Origin: Nocardia sp. BMG51109
GTDB lineage: Bacteria > Actinomycetota > Actinomycetes > Mycobacteriales > Mycobacteriaceae
Assembly (NCBI RefSeq): GCF_000526215.1
Contig: NZ_JAFQ01000004.1
Location: 6,696,001-6,760,000 of the forward strand
DNA: 64,000 bases
Direction of reading: 5' to 3'
The notes under the pieces were generated by a model, which saw only the letters and a program-made list of their open reading frames with translations, was not told the DNA's origin and did no database searches. Made by a program: the position numbers and the translations under genes. Positions 16,539 through 26,589 of this stretch are shown here, piece after piece. The stretch's first letter is position 1. Every line of letters starts with the position of its first letter.

Positions 16539-17258
16539 GTGGCTTCAGAATCGGAGACCGAGACGGAACCGTTCTGGAACATCGAGACGCGGCTGTCGTC
16601 GGTGCTGCTCGTGTTGGCGGGCTTCGTGGGCGCCGCCGCGTACACACATTCCGCCGGTTATTTCGTCACCTTCATGACAGGAAACACCGAGCGGGCCGTC
16701 ATCGGCCATTTCCTCGGTGATCACGCGCTGGCCTTCGGCGCGCTCGCGCTGATCGTTTGCTTTGTGGCCGGGGTGATCGTGGCATCGATCTGCCGACGGC
16801 GCTGGTGGCGCAATCATCCGCACGGCGCCACGGTGCTGGCCACCATCGCGCTGGCGGGTGCGTCGGTGACCGAACGGATCATCTCCACGACCGATCACGA
16901 CCTCGGCCTGCCGCCGATTCTGTTCGTGGCCTTCGCGATGGGCGCGCTCAACACGTCGTTCACCAAGAACGGCGAGGTCTCGATCCCGATCACCTACGTG
17001 ACGGGCACCCTCGTCAAACTGTCGCAGGGAATCGAGCGCCACATGGCGGGCGGCACCGCGCGGGAATGGCTGGGGTATGCCGTGCAGTACGCCTCGTTCG
17101 CGCTGGGCGGCGTCATCGGCGGCCTGATCGGCCTGGTGGTGAACGGCCGCGACATGCTCTACACCGCGGTGGTCGCCTCCGCGCTGGTCGCCGCGTACAC
17201 GTGGTTCGCCGATCCGCGCTGGGTCAACAAGGACCGCGCCGATGCGGGAAACCGCTGA
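16539..17258 (+). CDS. DUF1275 (YoaK-family) membrane protein
   Basis: 239 residues from GTG 16539. About six transmembrane helices; the family signature YTHSAGYFVTFMTGNTERA lies in the first loop and FVAFAMGALNTSFTKNGEVSIPITYVTGTLVKLSQGI in the second half. YoaK-family proteins are inner-membrane proteins of unknown, possibly transport, function. Convergent with the Calvin-cycle operon's last gene, 20 bp away. Confidence 0.85.
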   Translation: MASESETETEPFWNIETRLSSVLLVLAGFVGAAAYTHSAGYFVTFMTGNTERAVIGHFLGDHALAFGALALIVCFVAGVIVASICRRRWWRNHPHGATVLATIALAGASVTERIISTTDHDLGLPPILFVAFAMGALNTSFTKNGEVSIPITYVTGTLVKLSQGIERHMAGGTAREWLGYAVQYASFALGGVIGGLIGLVVNGRDMLYTAVVASALVAAYTWFADPRWVNKDRADAGNR

Positions 17259-17278
17259 CCGGACGGGAGGCATTCCGC

Positions 17279-18157
17279 TCAGTCCGGCCGCTTGGGGCGC
17301 TTGTCCATCAGCCGGAGGATGAGCGGGGTGAAGATGAGCTGCATCGCGAGATCCATTTTCCCGCCCGGCACCACGATGCAATTGGGCCGCGACATGAACG
17401 AATCGTGCAGCATCGAGAGCAGATACGGAAAATCGATCACCTTCGGATCGGCGAAGCGGATCACCACGAAACTCTCGTCCGCGGTCGGAATCGTGCGGGC
17501 GATGAACGGGTTCGAGGTGTCCACCGTCGGCACCCGCTGGAAGTTCACGTAGGTCCGGGAGAACTGCGGGCAGATGTATTTCACGTAGTCGGGCATCCGC
17601 CGCAGAATGGTGTCGATGACGGCCTCGCTGGAGTATCCGCGATCGGTCTTGTCCCGGATCACCTTCTGAATCCACTCCAGATTGATGATCGGCACCACCC
17701 CCACCAGCAGATCGGTATATCGGGCCACGTCGACCACCCCGGTCACCGCGGCGCCGTGCAGCCCCTCGTAGAACAGTAGGTCGCTGCCCGGCGTCAACTC
17801 CTCCCACGGTGTGAAGGTGCCCGGCTCCTGCCCATAGGGTTTCGCCTCGGCCTCGTCGTGCAGATAGCGCCGCGCCAGCCCGACCCCGGTCTCCCCGTAG
17901 TCACGGAACAGCGTCTCCAGTTCCTCCAGCAGGTTGGCCTCCGGGCCGAAATGCGAGAAGTGCAGGTTGCGGTCCTGCTCCGCCTCGGCCATCGCCAGCT
18001 TCATCTCGTCGCGGTCGAAGCGGTGGAACGAATCACCCTCCACGATGGCGGCGGTGATCCCCTCGCGGCGGAAGATCTCCTGGAATGTCCTTGTCACACT
18101 GGTGGTCCCGGCACCGGAGGATCCGGTGATGGCGACCACGGGATGCTCGAGCGACAT
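17279..18157 (-). CDS. prk: phosphoribulokinase
   Basis: 292 residues. Makes ribulose-1,5-bisphosphate from ribulose-5-phosphate and ATP, the substrate-supply step for RuBisCO. Length and sequence match the bacterial (octameric, class I) form: P-loop GSSGAGTT at residues 12-19, EGDSFHRFDRDEM, HFGPEANLLEELE, LFYEGLHGAA and the late RPNCIVVPGGKMDLA. Last gene of the minus-strand cbbL-cbbS-cbbX-fbp-prk operon, 16 bp after fbp. Start ATG 18157. Confidence 0.95.
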   Translation of the reverse strand: MSLEHPVVAITGSSGAGTTSVTRTFQEIFRREGITAAIVEGDSFHRFDRDEMKLAMAEAEQDRNLHFSHFGPEANLLEELETLFRDYGETGVGLARRYLHDEAEAKPYGQEPGTFTPWEELTPGSDLLFYEGLHGAAVTGVVDVARYTDLLVGVVPIINLEWIQKVIRDKTDRGYSSEAVIDTILRRMPDYVKYICPQFSRTYVNFQRVPTVDTSNPFIARTIPTADESFVVIRFADPKVIDFPYLLSMLHDSFMSRPNCIVVPGGKMDLAMQLIFTPLILRLMDKRPKRPD

Positions 18158-18173
18158 GCGACACCTTCTCCGC

Positions 18174-19250
18174 TCAGCGCCGCGCCAGCCGGAACAGCGA
18201 CCGGGTTCCGAACAGCGAGGCGTCGAAGCTCGGCCCGGCCTCGGGTTCGCGGTGGTACCGCTCGATGCGCTCGACCTCGGCGCGGGAGCCGAAGATGATC
18301 GGGACCCGCTGGTGCAGCGTGCAGGGCGGCACCTCGAGCACCCGCTCGCTGCCGGTGATCGCCGCGCCGCCGGCCTGCTCGACGACGAACGCGATCGGAT
18401 TGGCCCCGTACAGCAGCGAAACCCGGCCCGGCCGTTCGGGTTCGCGGGTGTCGTAGGGGTAGAGATACACTCCGCCGCGGGTGAGGATGTGGAAGGTGTC
18501 GGCGACCAGCGAGGCCACCCAGCGCATGTTGAAGTCGCGCTCGCGCGGCCCGTCCACACCGGCCAGGCACTCCTGCACGTAGCGCCGCACCGGCCGCTCC
18601 CAGAACCGCTCGTTGGCGGCGTTGATCGCGAAACCCGAGGTGTCGTCGGGGATCCGCAGACGCGGGTGGGTGAGGACGAACGCGCCGATCTCCCGGTCCA
18701 AGGTGAATCCGTCCACCCCGTTGCCGGTGGTCAGCACGAGCAGGGTGGCCGGGCCGTAGAGCGTGAAGCCCGCGCACACCTGGCGCACTCCCGGCTGCAG
18801 GAAGTCCTCGGCCTGCGGCGCGCGGTCGTCGTCCGGGGCGCGCAGCACGCTGAAAATCGTTCCGACGGGCAGGTTCACGTCGATATTGGACGAGCCGTCG
18901 AGGGGATCGAACGCCAGCAGATACTTCCCGCGCCGGAATTCGGTGGGGACGGGGTGGAAGTCGGCCATCTGCTCCGACAGCAGCGCCGACAGCGGCCCGG
19001 TCCACTGCGATTCGGCGACCATGATGTCGTTGGCGATGGCGTCGAGCCTGCGATGCACGGTCGGGGGCAGGTTTTCGGCCGACTGCGCGCCGAGGGCTCC
19101 CGCGATCCGTCCCCGGGTGACCTGGTTGGCGATGATCTTCGTCGCGGTGGCCAGCACGTTGAGCAGCGCGGAGAACTCCCCGGACGATCCGGGATGGCGG
19201 TGTTCCTGTTCGATCGTGTACCGGGTGAGCGTCTTCAGTCCCTCGGGCAT
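18174..19250 (-). CDS. fbp: fructose-1,6-bisphosphatase, class I
   Basis: 358 residues from ATG 19250 (GAGGAG lies 12 bases upstream; a TTG at 19262 is the alternative). Removes the 1-phosphate of fructose-1,6-bisphosphate to regenerate Calvin-cycle sugar phosphates. Metal-site signature LLAFDPLDGSSNIDVNLPVG is intact, as is YLYPYDTREPERPGRVSLLYGANPIAFVVEQAGG. Actinobacteria generally rely on the unrelated class II (GlpX) enzyme, so a class I copy inside this operon points to acquisition with the RuBisCO genes. Follows cbbX by 16 bp. Confidence 0.95.
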   Translation of the reverse strand: MPEGLKTLTRYTIEQEHRHPGSSGEFSALLNVLATATKIIANQVTRGRIAGALGAQSAENLPPTVHRRLDAIANDIMVAESQWTGPLSALLSEQMADFHPVPTEFRRGKYLLAFDPLDGSSNIDVNLPVGTIFSVLRAPDDDRAPQAEDFLQPGVRQVCAGFTLYGPATLLVLTTGNGVDGFTLDREIGAFVLTHPRLRIPDDTSGFAINAANERFWERPVRRYVQECLAGVDGPRERDFNMRWVASLVADTFHILTRGGVYLYPYDTREPERPGRVSLLYGANPIAFVVEQAGGAAITGSERVLEVPPCTLHQRVPIIFGSRAEVERIERYHREPEAGPSFDASLFGTRSLFRLARR

Positions 19251-19266
19251 GGCGCCGGTCAACTCC

Positions 19267-20448
19267 TCACGGTGATCCGTCGTGCGCGTCGGCGAAGACG
19301 CTGCTGCCGCGGACGTCCGCGGCGGTGAGCGTGCTCAGGTCGGCCTTGCTCACCGGCCGCCGCGCCGCGACCAGTCGCTGCGCCTGCCGCAGCCGGCAGC
19401 GGTCCAGGGCGTTGCGGACGCTGCGCCCGTTCGCGAATCGCGGACGGGCCATGCGCAGTTCGAGATATTCCGCGAACGCCTCGGCGCCGGGCGGGTCGAA
19501 GCGGAAGTTCAGCTCGGCCGCCATCAGCTCCGCGATCGCGGTCAGCTCCTCGTGGGTGTAGTCGGGGAACTCGATGTGGTGGGCGACACGCGAGGACAGG
19601 CCCGGGTTGGCGGAGAAGAACGTCTCCATCCGGTCCGGGTATCCGGCGAAGATCACCACCGTATCCGATGGCGGTGCTTCCGAGGGCCCTCCGTGGCTAC
19701 GCAAGCTACCGCCTCCGAGCCCGCCGGGCGCACCGCGGCTGGTGTGCCCGGTCTCCATCTCCTGCAGCAGGATCTCGATGACCTCCTGGCCGTAGTCGCG
19801 CTCGTTCTCCGGCCGGAACAGGTAGTAGGCCTCGTCGATGAACAGCACGCCCCCGGCCGCCTTGGCGAGCGCCTCCTTCGTCTTGGGCGCGGTGTGACCG
19901 ATGAACTGACCGACCAGATCGTCCCGGCTCACGGTGTGCACCTTGGGTTTCCGGATGTATCCGAGATCGTGCAGCAGTTCGGCCATCCGCAGCGCCACCG
20001 TCGTCTTGCCGGTGCCCGGGCCGCCGGTGAAGCTCATGTGCATGGTGGGGCGGGCCGATTGCAGCCCGAACCGTTCGCGGGCGCGCTCGACGAGCAGCAG
20101 CGCCGCGATCTCCCGCACCCGGCGCTTCACGTTGGCCAGCCCCACCAGTTCGGCCTCCAGGCGGTCCAGCGTCCGGTCCACCAGCGGGCCCGCCAGATCC
20201 GCCGTCAGGTCCAGCAGCGCCGTCTCGTCCAGCACCGCCGTCTCGTCCAGCACCTCACCGTCCGGCGGCTCGGCGGCCGCACCGGCGTCGTCGCCCCGGT
20301 GCCGGACCGGCGACTCCGGTCCGGCACCGGCCGCCGGCGGGTCGTGCGCTGCCCCCGCACCGTGCCCGCCGGGGCGGTGCATCCGGAAGCCGGAGGCACG
20401 GGGCCCGGATGCCCGATCATGTTGCGCCGGAATACGTTCGGTCGACAC
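19267..20448 (-). CDS. cbbX: red-type RuBisCO activase CbbX, with an internal insertion
   Basis: 393 residues against about 310 usually. AAA+ motor that threads the RuBisCO large-subunit C-terminus to release inhibitory sugars. Walker A GGPGTGKT (Lys148), Walker B GGVLFIDEAYYLF, and the NPGLSSRVAHHIEFPDYTHEEL region are intact. Two additions explain the length: a low-complexity N-terminus (about 120 residues, with a doubled LDETAVLDETALL) and about 27 residues rich in Gly/Ser between LLQEMET and DTVVIFAGYPDR (DNA about 19668-19750). GTG 20448 is preceded by GAGGGAG; a shorter start is possible. Confidence 0.9.
   Translation of the reverse strand: MSTERIPAQHDRASGPRASGFRMHRPGGHGAGAAHDPPAAGAGPESPVRHRGDDAGAAAEPPDGEVLDETAVLDETALLDLTADLAGPLVDRTLDRLEAELVGLANVKRRVREIAALLLVERARERFGLQSARPTMHMSFTGGPGTGKTTVALRMAELLHDLGYIRKPKVHTVSRDDLVGQFIGHTAPKTKEALAKAAGGVLFIDEAYYLFRPENERDYGQEVIEILLQEMETGHTSRGAPGGLGGGSLRSHGGPSEAPPSDTVVIFAGYPDRMETFFSANPGLSSRVAHHIEFPDYTHEELTAIAELMAAELNFRFDPPGAEAFAEYLELRMARPRFANGRSVRNALDRCRLRQAQRLVAARRPVSKADLSTLTAADVRGSSVFADAHDGSP
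19668..19750. repeat. in-frame insertion within cbbX resembling the nuoG repeat
   Basis: Encodes the Gly/Ser/Pro-rich stretch absent from typical CbbX. On the plus strand it contains GGCTACGCAAGCTACCGCC, close to the GCGCTCCGCAAGCTCCGC core of the 33-bp nuoG repeat, and an exact palindrome GAGGGCCCTC (19682-19691). Confidence 0.5.
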
Positions 20449-20477
20449 CAGGTGACACTCCCTCGATCGAGTCGCGC

Positions 20478-20900
20478 TCAGCCGCCGTACCGCCGGCCGG
20501 CGGGCAGTTCGGTGGCGTACGGGTGCCATCCGTACCGCTGGCGGCGGTCGTCGGATTCGGTGCGGGTCAGCAGCAGGCCCGGCTCCTCCGGCGGGCGCTG
20601 CACCAGGAAACTCAGCGCCGTGGTCTGCCGGCCGTAGCTCGCGTCGTAGGCGTTGATGCGAATGTAGTGCTGCGGGAAGGTATTCCGGCACGCGTCCAGT
20701 TCAGCGAGCACGCCGTCGGGCTCGTCCAGATCGAACAGCGGCAGCCCCCACATCTCCCAGTACACGTTGCGCGGATGCGGATCGTCGGTGTACTCGATCG
20801 ACACCGGCCAGTTGTTCAGCAGGGCGTAGCGCACCTGGGCGCCGATCTCGGCGTCGGTGAACTGCGGCAGATAGGAGAACGTTCCCTGGCGCAGATGCAT
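20478..20900 (-). CDS. cbbS: RuBisCO small subunit
   Basis: 140 residues. Form I red-type small subunit: opening [19 protein letters not shown], then [34 protein letters not shown], and the extended C-terminus (after [13 protein letters not shown]) typical of red-type enzymes, where it forms a beta-hairpin in the solvent channel. Start ATG 20900 with GAGGTCC upstream; 15 bp after cbbL and 29 bp before cbbX. Confidence 0.95.
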   Translation of the reverse strand: MHLRQGTFSYLPQFTDAEIGAQVRYALLNNWPVSIEYTDDPHPRNVYWEMWGLPLFDLDEPDGVLAELDACRNTFPQHYIRINAYDASYGRQTTALSFLVQRPPEEPGLLLTRTESDDRRQRYGWHPYATELPAGRRYGG

Positions 20901-20915
20901 GACGGACCTCAACTT

Positions 20916-22370
<1,455 letters not shown>

Positions 22371-22421
22371 TCACGGGGACGTCCACCGTGCAGATCCAGA
22401 ATGAGGGCGCCTGCGGGGCAT

Positions 22422-22436
22422 AACAATTCGATTGTT
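22422..22436. promoter_or_regulatory. CbbR-site candidate A (AACAAT-N3-ATTGTT)
   Basis: Perfect 6-bp-arm palindrome in the 123-bp region between divergent cbbL and cbbR, the usual place for a LysR-type recognition site. It lies 64 bp upstream of the cbbL start. Confidence 0.5.
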
Positions 22437-22446
22437 TCTCGTATCG

Positions 22447-22464
22447 CTCAATCGAATGGTTGAG
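22447..22464. promoter_or_regulatory. CbbR-site candidate B (CTCAA-N8-TTGAG)
   Basis: Second inverted repeat, close to the cbbR start and about 27 bp centre-to-centre from candidate A. LysR proteins commonly bind paired recognition and activation sites, which suits this arrangement. Confidence 0.45.
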
Positions 22465-22481
22465 TTTGCTACCGTCTGACG

Positions 22482-23357
22482 ATGGGGACCGTGAGCGCGA
22501 TCCGCATGGAAACCTTTCTCGCCGTGGCGCGTCACAACAGCATCCGGCGCGCCGCCGCGCAACTGCACATCACCGAGGCGGCCGCGTCGGCCGCCGTCGC
22601 GCACATCGAGAAACAACTCGGCGCGAAACTGATCGCGAAATCCGGCCGCGGCATCACCCTGACCGAGGCCGGGCGGGTCTACGCCGAATACTGCCGCAGC
22701 ATTCTGGGCCTGATGCACGAGGCGCAGGCCGCGGTCCGCCGCGCCGAGACGGGGCGGCTGCGCATCGGCGTCGTCGCCACGGCCGGTGAATACGTCCTGC
22801 TCCGGCCGCTGGTGTCGTTTCGCGACCGCTACCCCGATATCGAGGTGGGCCTGTCCATCCAGCCCCGCGATCTGCTGTTCCTCGAATTACTGCACCACGA
22901 AACCGATCTCGTGATCGCCGGCCGCCCGCCGCGCGAAGCCGGCCTGGTGGTGCGCGCCCGCAGGCCGAGCCGCCTGGTGGTGGTCGGCGCCCCCGGCCAC
23001 TGCCCCGACCCGCTGACGGCCACCTGGCTGCTGCGCGGGCACGGCTCCGGAACCCGCGACACCACCCTGGCCCTGCTCGACAGCCTGCAGATCCGCCCGC
23101 CCACGCTCACCCTCGGCTCGCACGGCGCGGTGCTGGCGGCGGCACGAGAAGGCCTGGGCGTCACCCTGATTCACAGCGACGCCCTCGGCAACGACCTCGC
23201 CCAGCACGCCCTCGAACCGCTCCCGGTGGACGGCACCCCGCTCGACCGGCCGTGGCACGCCGTCACCACGCGCACGCCCACGCCGACGGCCCGGCTGTTC
23301 GTCGACCATCTCGTGGATTCCGCGCGCGTCGGCGCCCAGGCATTCCAGCGCACCTGA
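22482..23357 (+). CDS. cbbR: LysR-family regulator of the Calvin-cycle operon
   Basis: 291 residues. N-terminal winged helix-turn-helix (METFLAVARHNSIRRAAAQLHITEAAASAAVAHIE) and C-terminal periplasmic-binding-like effector domain (LRIGVVATAGEYVLLRPLVSFRDRYPDIEV). CbbR proteins activate the divergent cbb operon in response to metabolites such as NADPH or RuBP. Position, divergence from cbbL and family all support this role. Start ATG 22482; an in-frame GTG at 22491 and ATG at 22506 are alternatives. Confidence 0.88.
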   Translation: MGTVSAIRMETFLAVARHNSIRRAAAQLHITEAAASAAVAHIEKQLGAKLIAKSGRGITLTEAGRVYAEYCRSILGLMHEAQAAVRRAETGRLRIGVVATAGEYVLLRPLVSFRDRYPDIEVGLSIQPRDLLFLELLHHETDLVIAGRPPREAGLVVRARRPSRLVVVGAPGHCPDPLTATWLLRGHGSGTRDTTLALLDSLQIRPPTLTLGSHGAVLAAAREGLGVTLIHSDALGNDLAQHALEPLPVDGTPLDRPWHAVTTRTPTPTARLFVDHLVDSARVGAQAFQRT

Positions 23358-23377
23358 CGCCGAGGAATGTCCTGTCA

Positions 23378-23400
23378 ATCACTTGATTGAATCATCTGAT
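23378..23400. promoter_or_regulatory. tandem operator ATCACTTGAT / ATCATCTGAT, 13-bp period
   Basis: Two ATCA-N2-TGAT half-palindromic blocks separated by TGA, 36 bp upstream of the first DUF35 gene. The first block extends to a 7-bp-arm palindrome (TCAATCA-CT-TGATTGA, 23375-23390). The same two-block, 13-bp-period arrangement occurs upstream of the aldehyde dehydrogenase at 32290-32312. Confidence 0.65.
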
Positions 23401-23435
23401 TGAGGCAGACTCCGGTCGACGAGAGGAGTTGCCCG

Positions 23436-23891
23436 ATGCCAGCAGGCGCAGACGAGAGCCTGTGCGCCCCGTACGAGATAGAGTTCCCGTTCGAGCGCAC
23501 GGTCGGGGTGGTCGTCGGTACGTTTCTCGGCGGCCTGCGCGAAGCCCGGTTGCTCGGCGCGCGGACCGCGCGCGGCACCGTCGTATGTCCCCCCGCCGAA
23601 TTCGATCCGGTCACCGGACAGGAACTGACCGAGCTGGTCGATCTGGAACCGGTCGGCGTCGTCGAATCGTGGACCTGGGTTCCGCACCGGCCGGGTGATC
23701 CGGTCGACCACGACTTCGCCTGGGCGCTGATCCACATCGACGGCACCGAGGGCGCCCTGTTCCACGCCCTGGACACCGGCGGCGACCCGGCCGTACCGCG
23801 CCACGGCCTGCGCGTGCGGGCGCGGTGGGCGGCCGAGCGCCGCGGCGAGATGCGCGATCTCGCCTGCTTCGAACCGGAGGCGACCGCATGA
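23436..23891 (+). CDS. DUF35 OB-fold protein (no zinc ribbon)
   Basis: 151 residues from ATG 23436, with GAGAGGAG upstream. OB-fold DUF35 domain, partner of thiolase-like enzymes in acyl-CoA and steroid side-chain metabolism. The N-terminal zinc ribbon is lost (only one cysteine near the expected place). First gene of a tightly overlapping operon. Together with the next gene (158 residues) it equals the length I recall for mycobacterial Rv3521-type proteins (about 300), so the two may be separated halves of one protein. Confidence 0.75.
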   Translation: MPAGADESLCAPYEIEFPFERTVGVVVGTFLGGLREARLLGARTARGTVVCPPAEFDPVTGQELTELVDLEPVGVVESWTWVPHRPGDPVDHDFAWALIHIDGTEGALFHALDTGGDPAVPRHGLRVRARWAAERRGEMRDLACFEPEATA

Positions 23892-24364
23892 CGAATCCCG
23901 CACTGCCCGAACCGGTCCGGCTGATGCCGACCCCGCTGCACATGGACTTCACGTTCGTCGCGGGCGCCGGCCGCACCGGCTTCCTGCGCGGCCTGGCCGA
24001 GCGCCGGCTGCTGGCCCGCACCTGCCCGTCGTGCGACCAGGTCTATCTGCCCGCGCCCGAGTTCTGCGCGCGCTGCCTGGTCGAACTCGACAAGACTACC
24101 GAGCTCGACGGCCGCGGCACGGTGTCGACGTTCTGCGTCGTCAGCTTCCCGTTCCCGGGGCAGACCATCGACCCGCCATACGTGGTCGCGCACATCCACC
24201 CGCACGGCGCCGACACCCGGCTCATGCACCTGATCCGCGAGGTCGACATCGCCGACGTGCACATCGGCATGGAGGTGGAGCCGGTGTGGGCCGACGGCGA
24301 GCTGGAACCGTCGTGGACGAGCATCCGCCACTACCGACCCGTCGAGGAGGTGCGGCATGCGTGA
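23888..24364 (+). CDS. DUF35 zinc-ribbon OB-fold protein
   Basis: 158 residues. The zinc ribbon CPSC-x10-CARC lies at about residues 46-63 (RTCPSCDQVYLPAPEFCARC), followed by an OB-fold that ends HIGMEVEPVW. Such proteins bind and activate thiolase-superfamily partners and can act as the acyl-CoA-binding subunit. The start overlaps the previous stop by four bases (ATGA). The next gene, a thiolase-like protein, also overlaps, so a stable complex is likely. Confidence 0.85.
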   Translation: MTNPALPEPVRLMPTPLHMDFTFVAGAGRTGFLRGLAERRLLARTCPSCDQVYLPAPEFCARCLVELDKTTELDGRGTVSTFCVVSFPFPGQTIDPPYVVAHIHPHGADTRLMHLIREVDIADVHIGMEVEPVWADGELEPSWTSIRHYRPVEEVRHA

Positions 24365-25436
24365 GGTCGCCGTAGTCGCCGGCGCCCAGTCGCCGTGCCT
24401 GGCCGCCAACCGCCGTGACGATATGGCCGGCATCCTGCTGCCGGTCATCCGCGAAACCCTGGCCGGCATCGAATTGGACCGTGACCGTGTGGATTTCGTG
24501 GTATCCGGCAGCCACGACTTCCACGAGGGCCGCACGTTCGCCTACATCGATTCACTCGATGCCGTCGGTGCCTGGCCGCCGATCTCGGAATCGCACGTGG
24601 AGATGGACGCCGCCTGGGCGTTCTACGAGGCGTGGGCGTGGCTGCAACTGGGCCACGGCGAGATCGCACTCGTCTACGGAATCGGCCGCGGATCTCTTCC
24701 GCAGGATCTCGACCAGGTCGTTCCCGCCCAGCTGGATCCGTACTACCTGACCCCGCTGCGGCCGCACCAGGACGCCATCGGCGGGCTGCAGGCGTGTGCG
24801 CTGGTGCAGTCCGGGGTGACCACCGAGCGCGAGATGGCGCAGATCGTCGCGCGCAGCCTGGCCGACGCGACCGCCAATCCGCACGCGCAGGTCCGCGGCG
24901 AGTACGACGTCGACACCCTGCTCGAGGCGCCGTACGTGGCCTCGCCGCTGCGCCGCCACGACGTGGCACCCGTGGGCGACGCCGCGGCCGTCGTCGTCCT
25001 CGCCGCCGGTGACGCGGCGAGGTCGCTGTCCGAGCGCCCGGCGTGGGTGCGCGGCATCGACCACCGCATGGACGGCCACTATCCGGGTGCGCGCGATCTG
25101 ACCCACGCGCCGTCGGCGAGCCGGGCCGCCACCGAGGCCGCGGCCATCGCCGGTTTCGGCGGCGGCGATGTCGACCTGGCGGAGCTGCACATCGAATACT
25201 CGGCGCAGGAACCGCTGCTGACCCGCGAGTTCGGGTTGGCGCCCACGACGGCGGTCAACCCGTCGGGCGGACCGCTGGCCGGCCGGCCCACCACGGCCAC
25301 GGGACTGCTGCGGATCAGCGAGGCGGCGGCCGCGATCCGCGCGGGACGGGCCGACCGTGCGCTGGCTCACGCCACCAACGGTCAAGCGCTGCAACAGAAT
25401 CTGGTCTGCCTGATGGAAGGGGACGCTCGTGGCTGA
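24357..25436 (+). CDS. thiolase-superfamily protein, Ltp4-like
   Basis: 359 residues. Thiolase/SCP-x fold with the C-terminal signature TAVNPSGGPLAGRPTTATGL and the ELHIEYSAQEPLL strand. No cysteine occupies the usual nucleophile position (region SESHVEMDAAWAF), so it is probably not a conventional thiolase; relatives act as retro-aldolases or inactive partners. Order and lengths (DUF35, about 355, about 390) mirror the mycobacterial Rv3521-Rv3522-Rv3523 block. It overlaps both neighbours by eight bases. Confidence 0.8.
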   Translation: MREVAVVAGAQSPCLAANRRDDMAGILLPVIRETLAGIELDRDRVDFVVSGSHDFHEGRTFAYIDSLDAVGAWPPISESHVEMDAAWAFYEAWAWLQLGHGEIALVYGIGRGSLPQDLDQVVPAQLDPYYLTPLRPHQDAIGGLQACALVQSGVTTEREMAQIVARSLADATANPHAQVRGEYDVDTLLEAPYVASPLRRHDVAPVGDAAAVVVLAAGDAARSLSERPAWVRGIDHRMDGHYPGARDLTHAPSASRAATEAAAIAGFGGGDVDLAELHIEYSAQEPLLTREFGLAPTTAVNPSGGPLAGRPTTATGLLRISEAAAAIRAGRADRALAHATNGQALQQNLVCLMEGDARG

Positions 25437-26589
25437 GCCCATCGCCGTCGTCGGAATCGGCCAGGGCAAACAGGCCAAGCGCCGCGAGACCACCATCGGC
25501 GCCCTGGTGCGCGAGGCGGTCGCGGCCGCGATGGCCGACGCCGACCTCGAACTCGGCGACGTCGACGCGGTCGTGCTGTCCAAGACCCCCGACCTGTTCG
25601 ACGGCGTCATGAATCCGGAGCTCTACCTCGCCGACGCGCTCGGCGCGCGCGGCCTGCCGGTGACCCGCGTGTTCACCGGCGGCAGCGTCGGCGGGCACGC
25701 GGCCGTCTACGGCGCCCACCTCATCCAGGCGGGGCTGGCGCGGCGGGTGCTGGTGGCGGCGTACTCCAAGGAGTCCGAGGGGAACTTCACCTGGGCGCTG
25801 TCGCGGCCGCTTCCGTTCAGCGCGCAGCTGGGCGCGGGCGCGGGCGGGCACTTCGCGCCCATCATCCGCGAATACATCCGCCGGTCCGGCGCGCCCGAGC
25901 ACATCGGCTGGCAGGTGGCGGTCAACCATCGGCTCAACGCGCTGCGCAACCCCTACGCGCACATCCACATGCCCGACATCACGGTCGACAAGGTCCGCGA
26001 GTCGAAGATGCTGTGGGATCCGATCCGCTTCCTGGAATCGTGCCCGTCCTCCGACGGGGCCGCCGCGATCGTGCTGACCGGCGCCGAGGACGTCGGCTCC
26101 CCCGCCCGTCCCCCGGCCTGGATCCACGGCATGTCGTGGCGCACCGAGACCGGCCACTTCGCGGGCCGCGACGAGGTCAATCCCCGCGCCGGCGCCGAAT
26201 GCGCCGCGGACGCCTACCGGCAGGCCGGGATCACCGATCCGGCCGCGGAGATCGACGTCGCCGAGCTGTACATCCCCTACAGCTGGTACGAGCCGATGTG
26301 GATGGAGAACGTCGGGCTGGCGCCGCTGCACGAGGGGTGGCGGCTGGTCGACGACGGGACCACCCGGTTCGACGGCTCGCTCCCGATCAATCCGTCCGGC
26401 GGCGTGCTGTCGGGCAACCCCACCGGCGCCACCGGGCTGGTCCGCTTCCTGGAGGCCGCCCTGCAGGTGCGCGGCCAGGCCGGTGAGCATCAGATCGACG
26501 GCGCGCGGCGTGCGGTCGGGCACGCGATGGGCGGTGCTTCCCAGTTCCACGCCCTCTGGGTCGTGGGCAGCGAAAGACCCGAATCGTGA
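25429..26589 (+). CDS. thiolase-superfamily protein, Ltp3-like
   Basis: 386 residues from GTG 25429. Thiolase fold with VALxRNPYAHIHMPDIT-type insertion region, DVAELYIPYSWYEPMW and the closing LPINPSGGVLSGNPTGATG. The nucleophile loop reads FTGGSVGGHAA, so the cysteine is absent here too. It pairs with the preceding Ltp4-like protein; two cysteine-less subunits side by side suggest a heteromeric enzyme with aldolase-like chemistry. Overlaps the crotonase gene by four bases. Confidence 0.8.
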   Translation: MAEPIAVVGIGQGKQAKRRETTIGALVREAVAAAMADADLELGDVDAVVLSKTPDLFDGVMNPELYLADALGARGLPVTRVFTGGSVGGHAAVYGAHLIQAGLARRVLVAAYSKESEGNFTWALSRPLPFSAQLGAGAGGHFAPIIREYIRRSGAPEHIGWQVAVNHRLNALRNPYAHIHMPDITVDKVRESKMLWDPIRFLESCPSSDGAAAIVLTGAEDVGSPARPPAWIHGMSWRTETGHFAGRDEVNPRAGAECAADAYRQAGITDPAAEIDVAELYIPYSWYEPMWMENVGLAPLHEGWRLVDDGTTRFDGSLPINPSGGVLSGNPTGATGLVRFLEAALQVRGQAGEHQIDGARRAVGHAMGGASQFHALWVVGSERPES

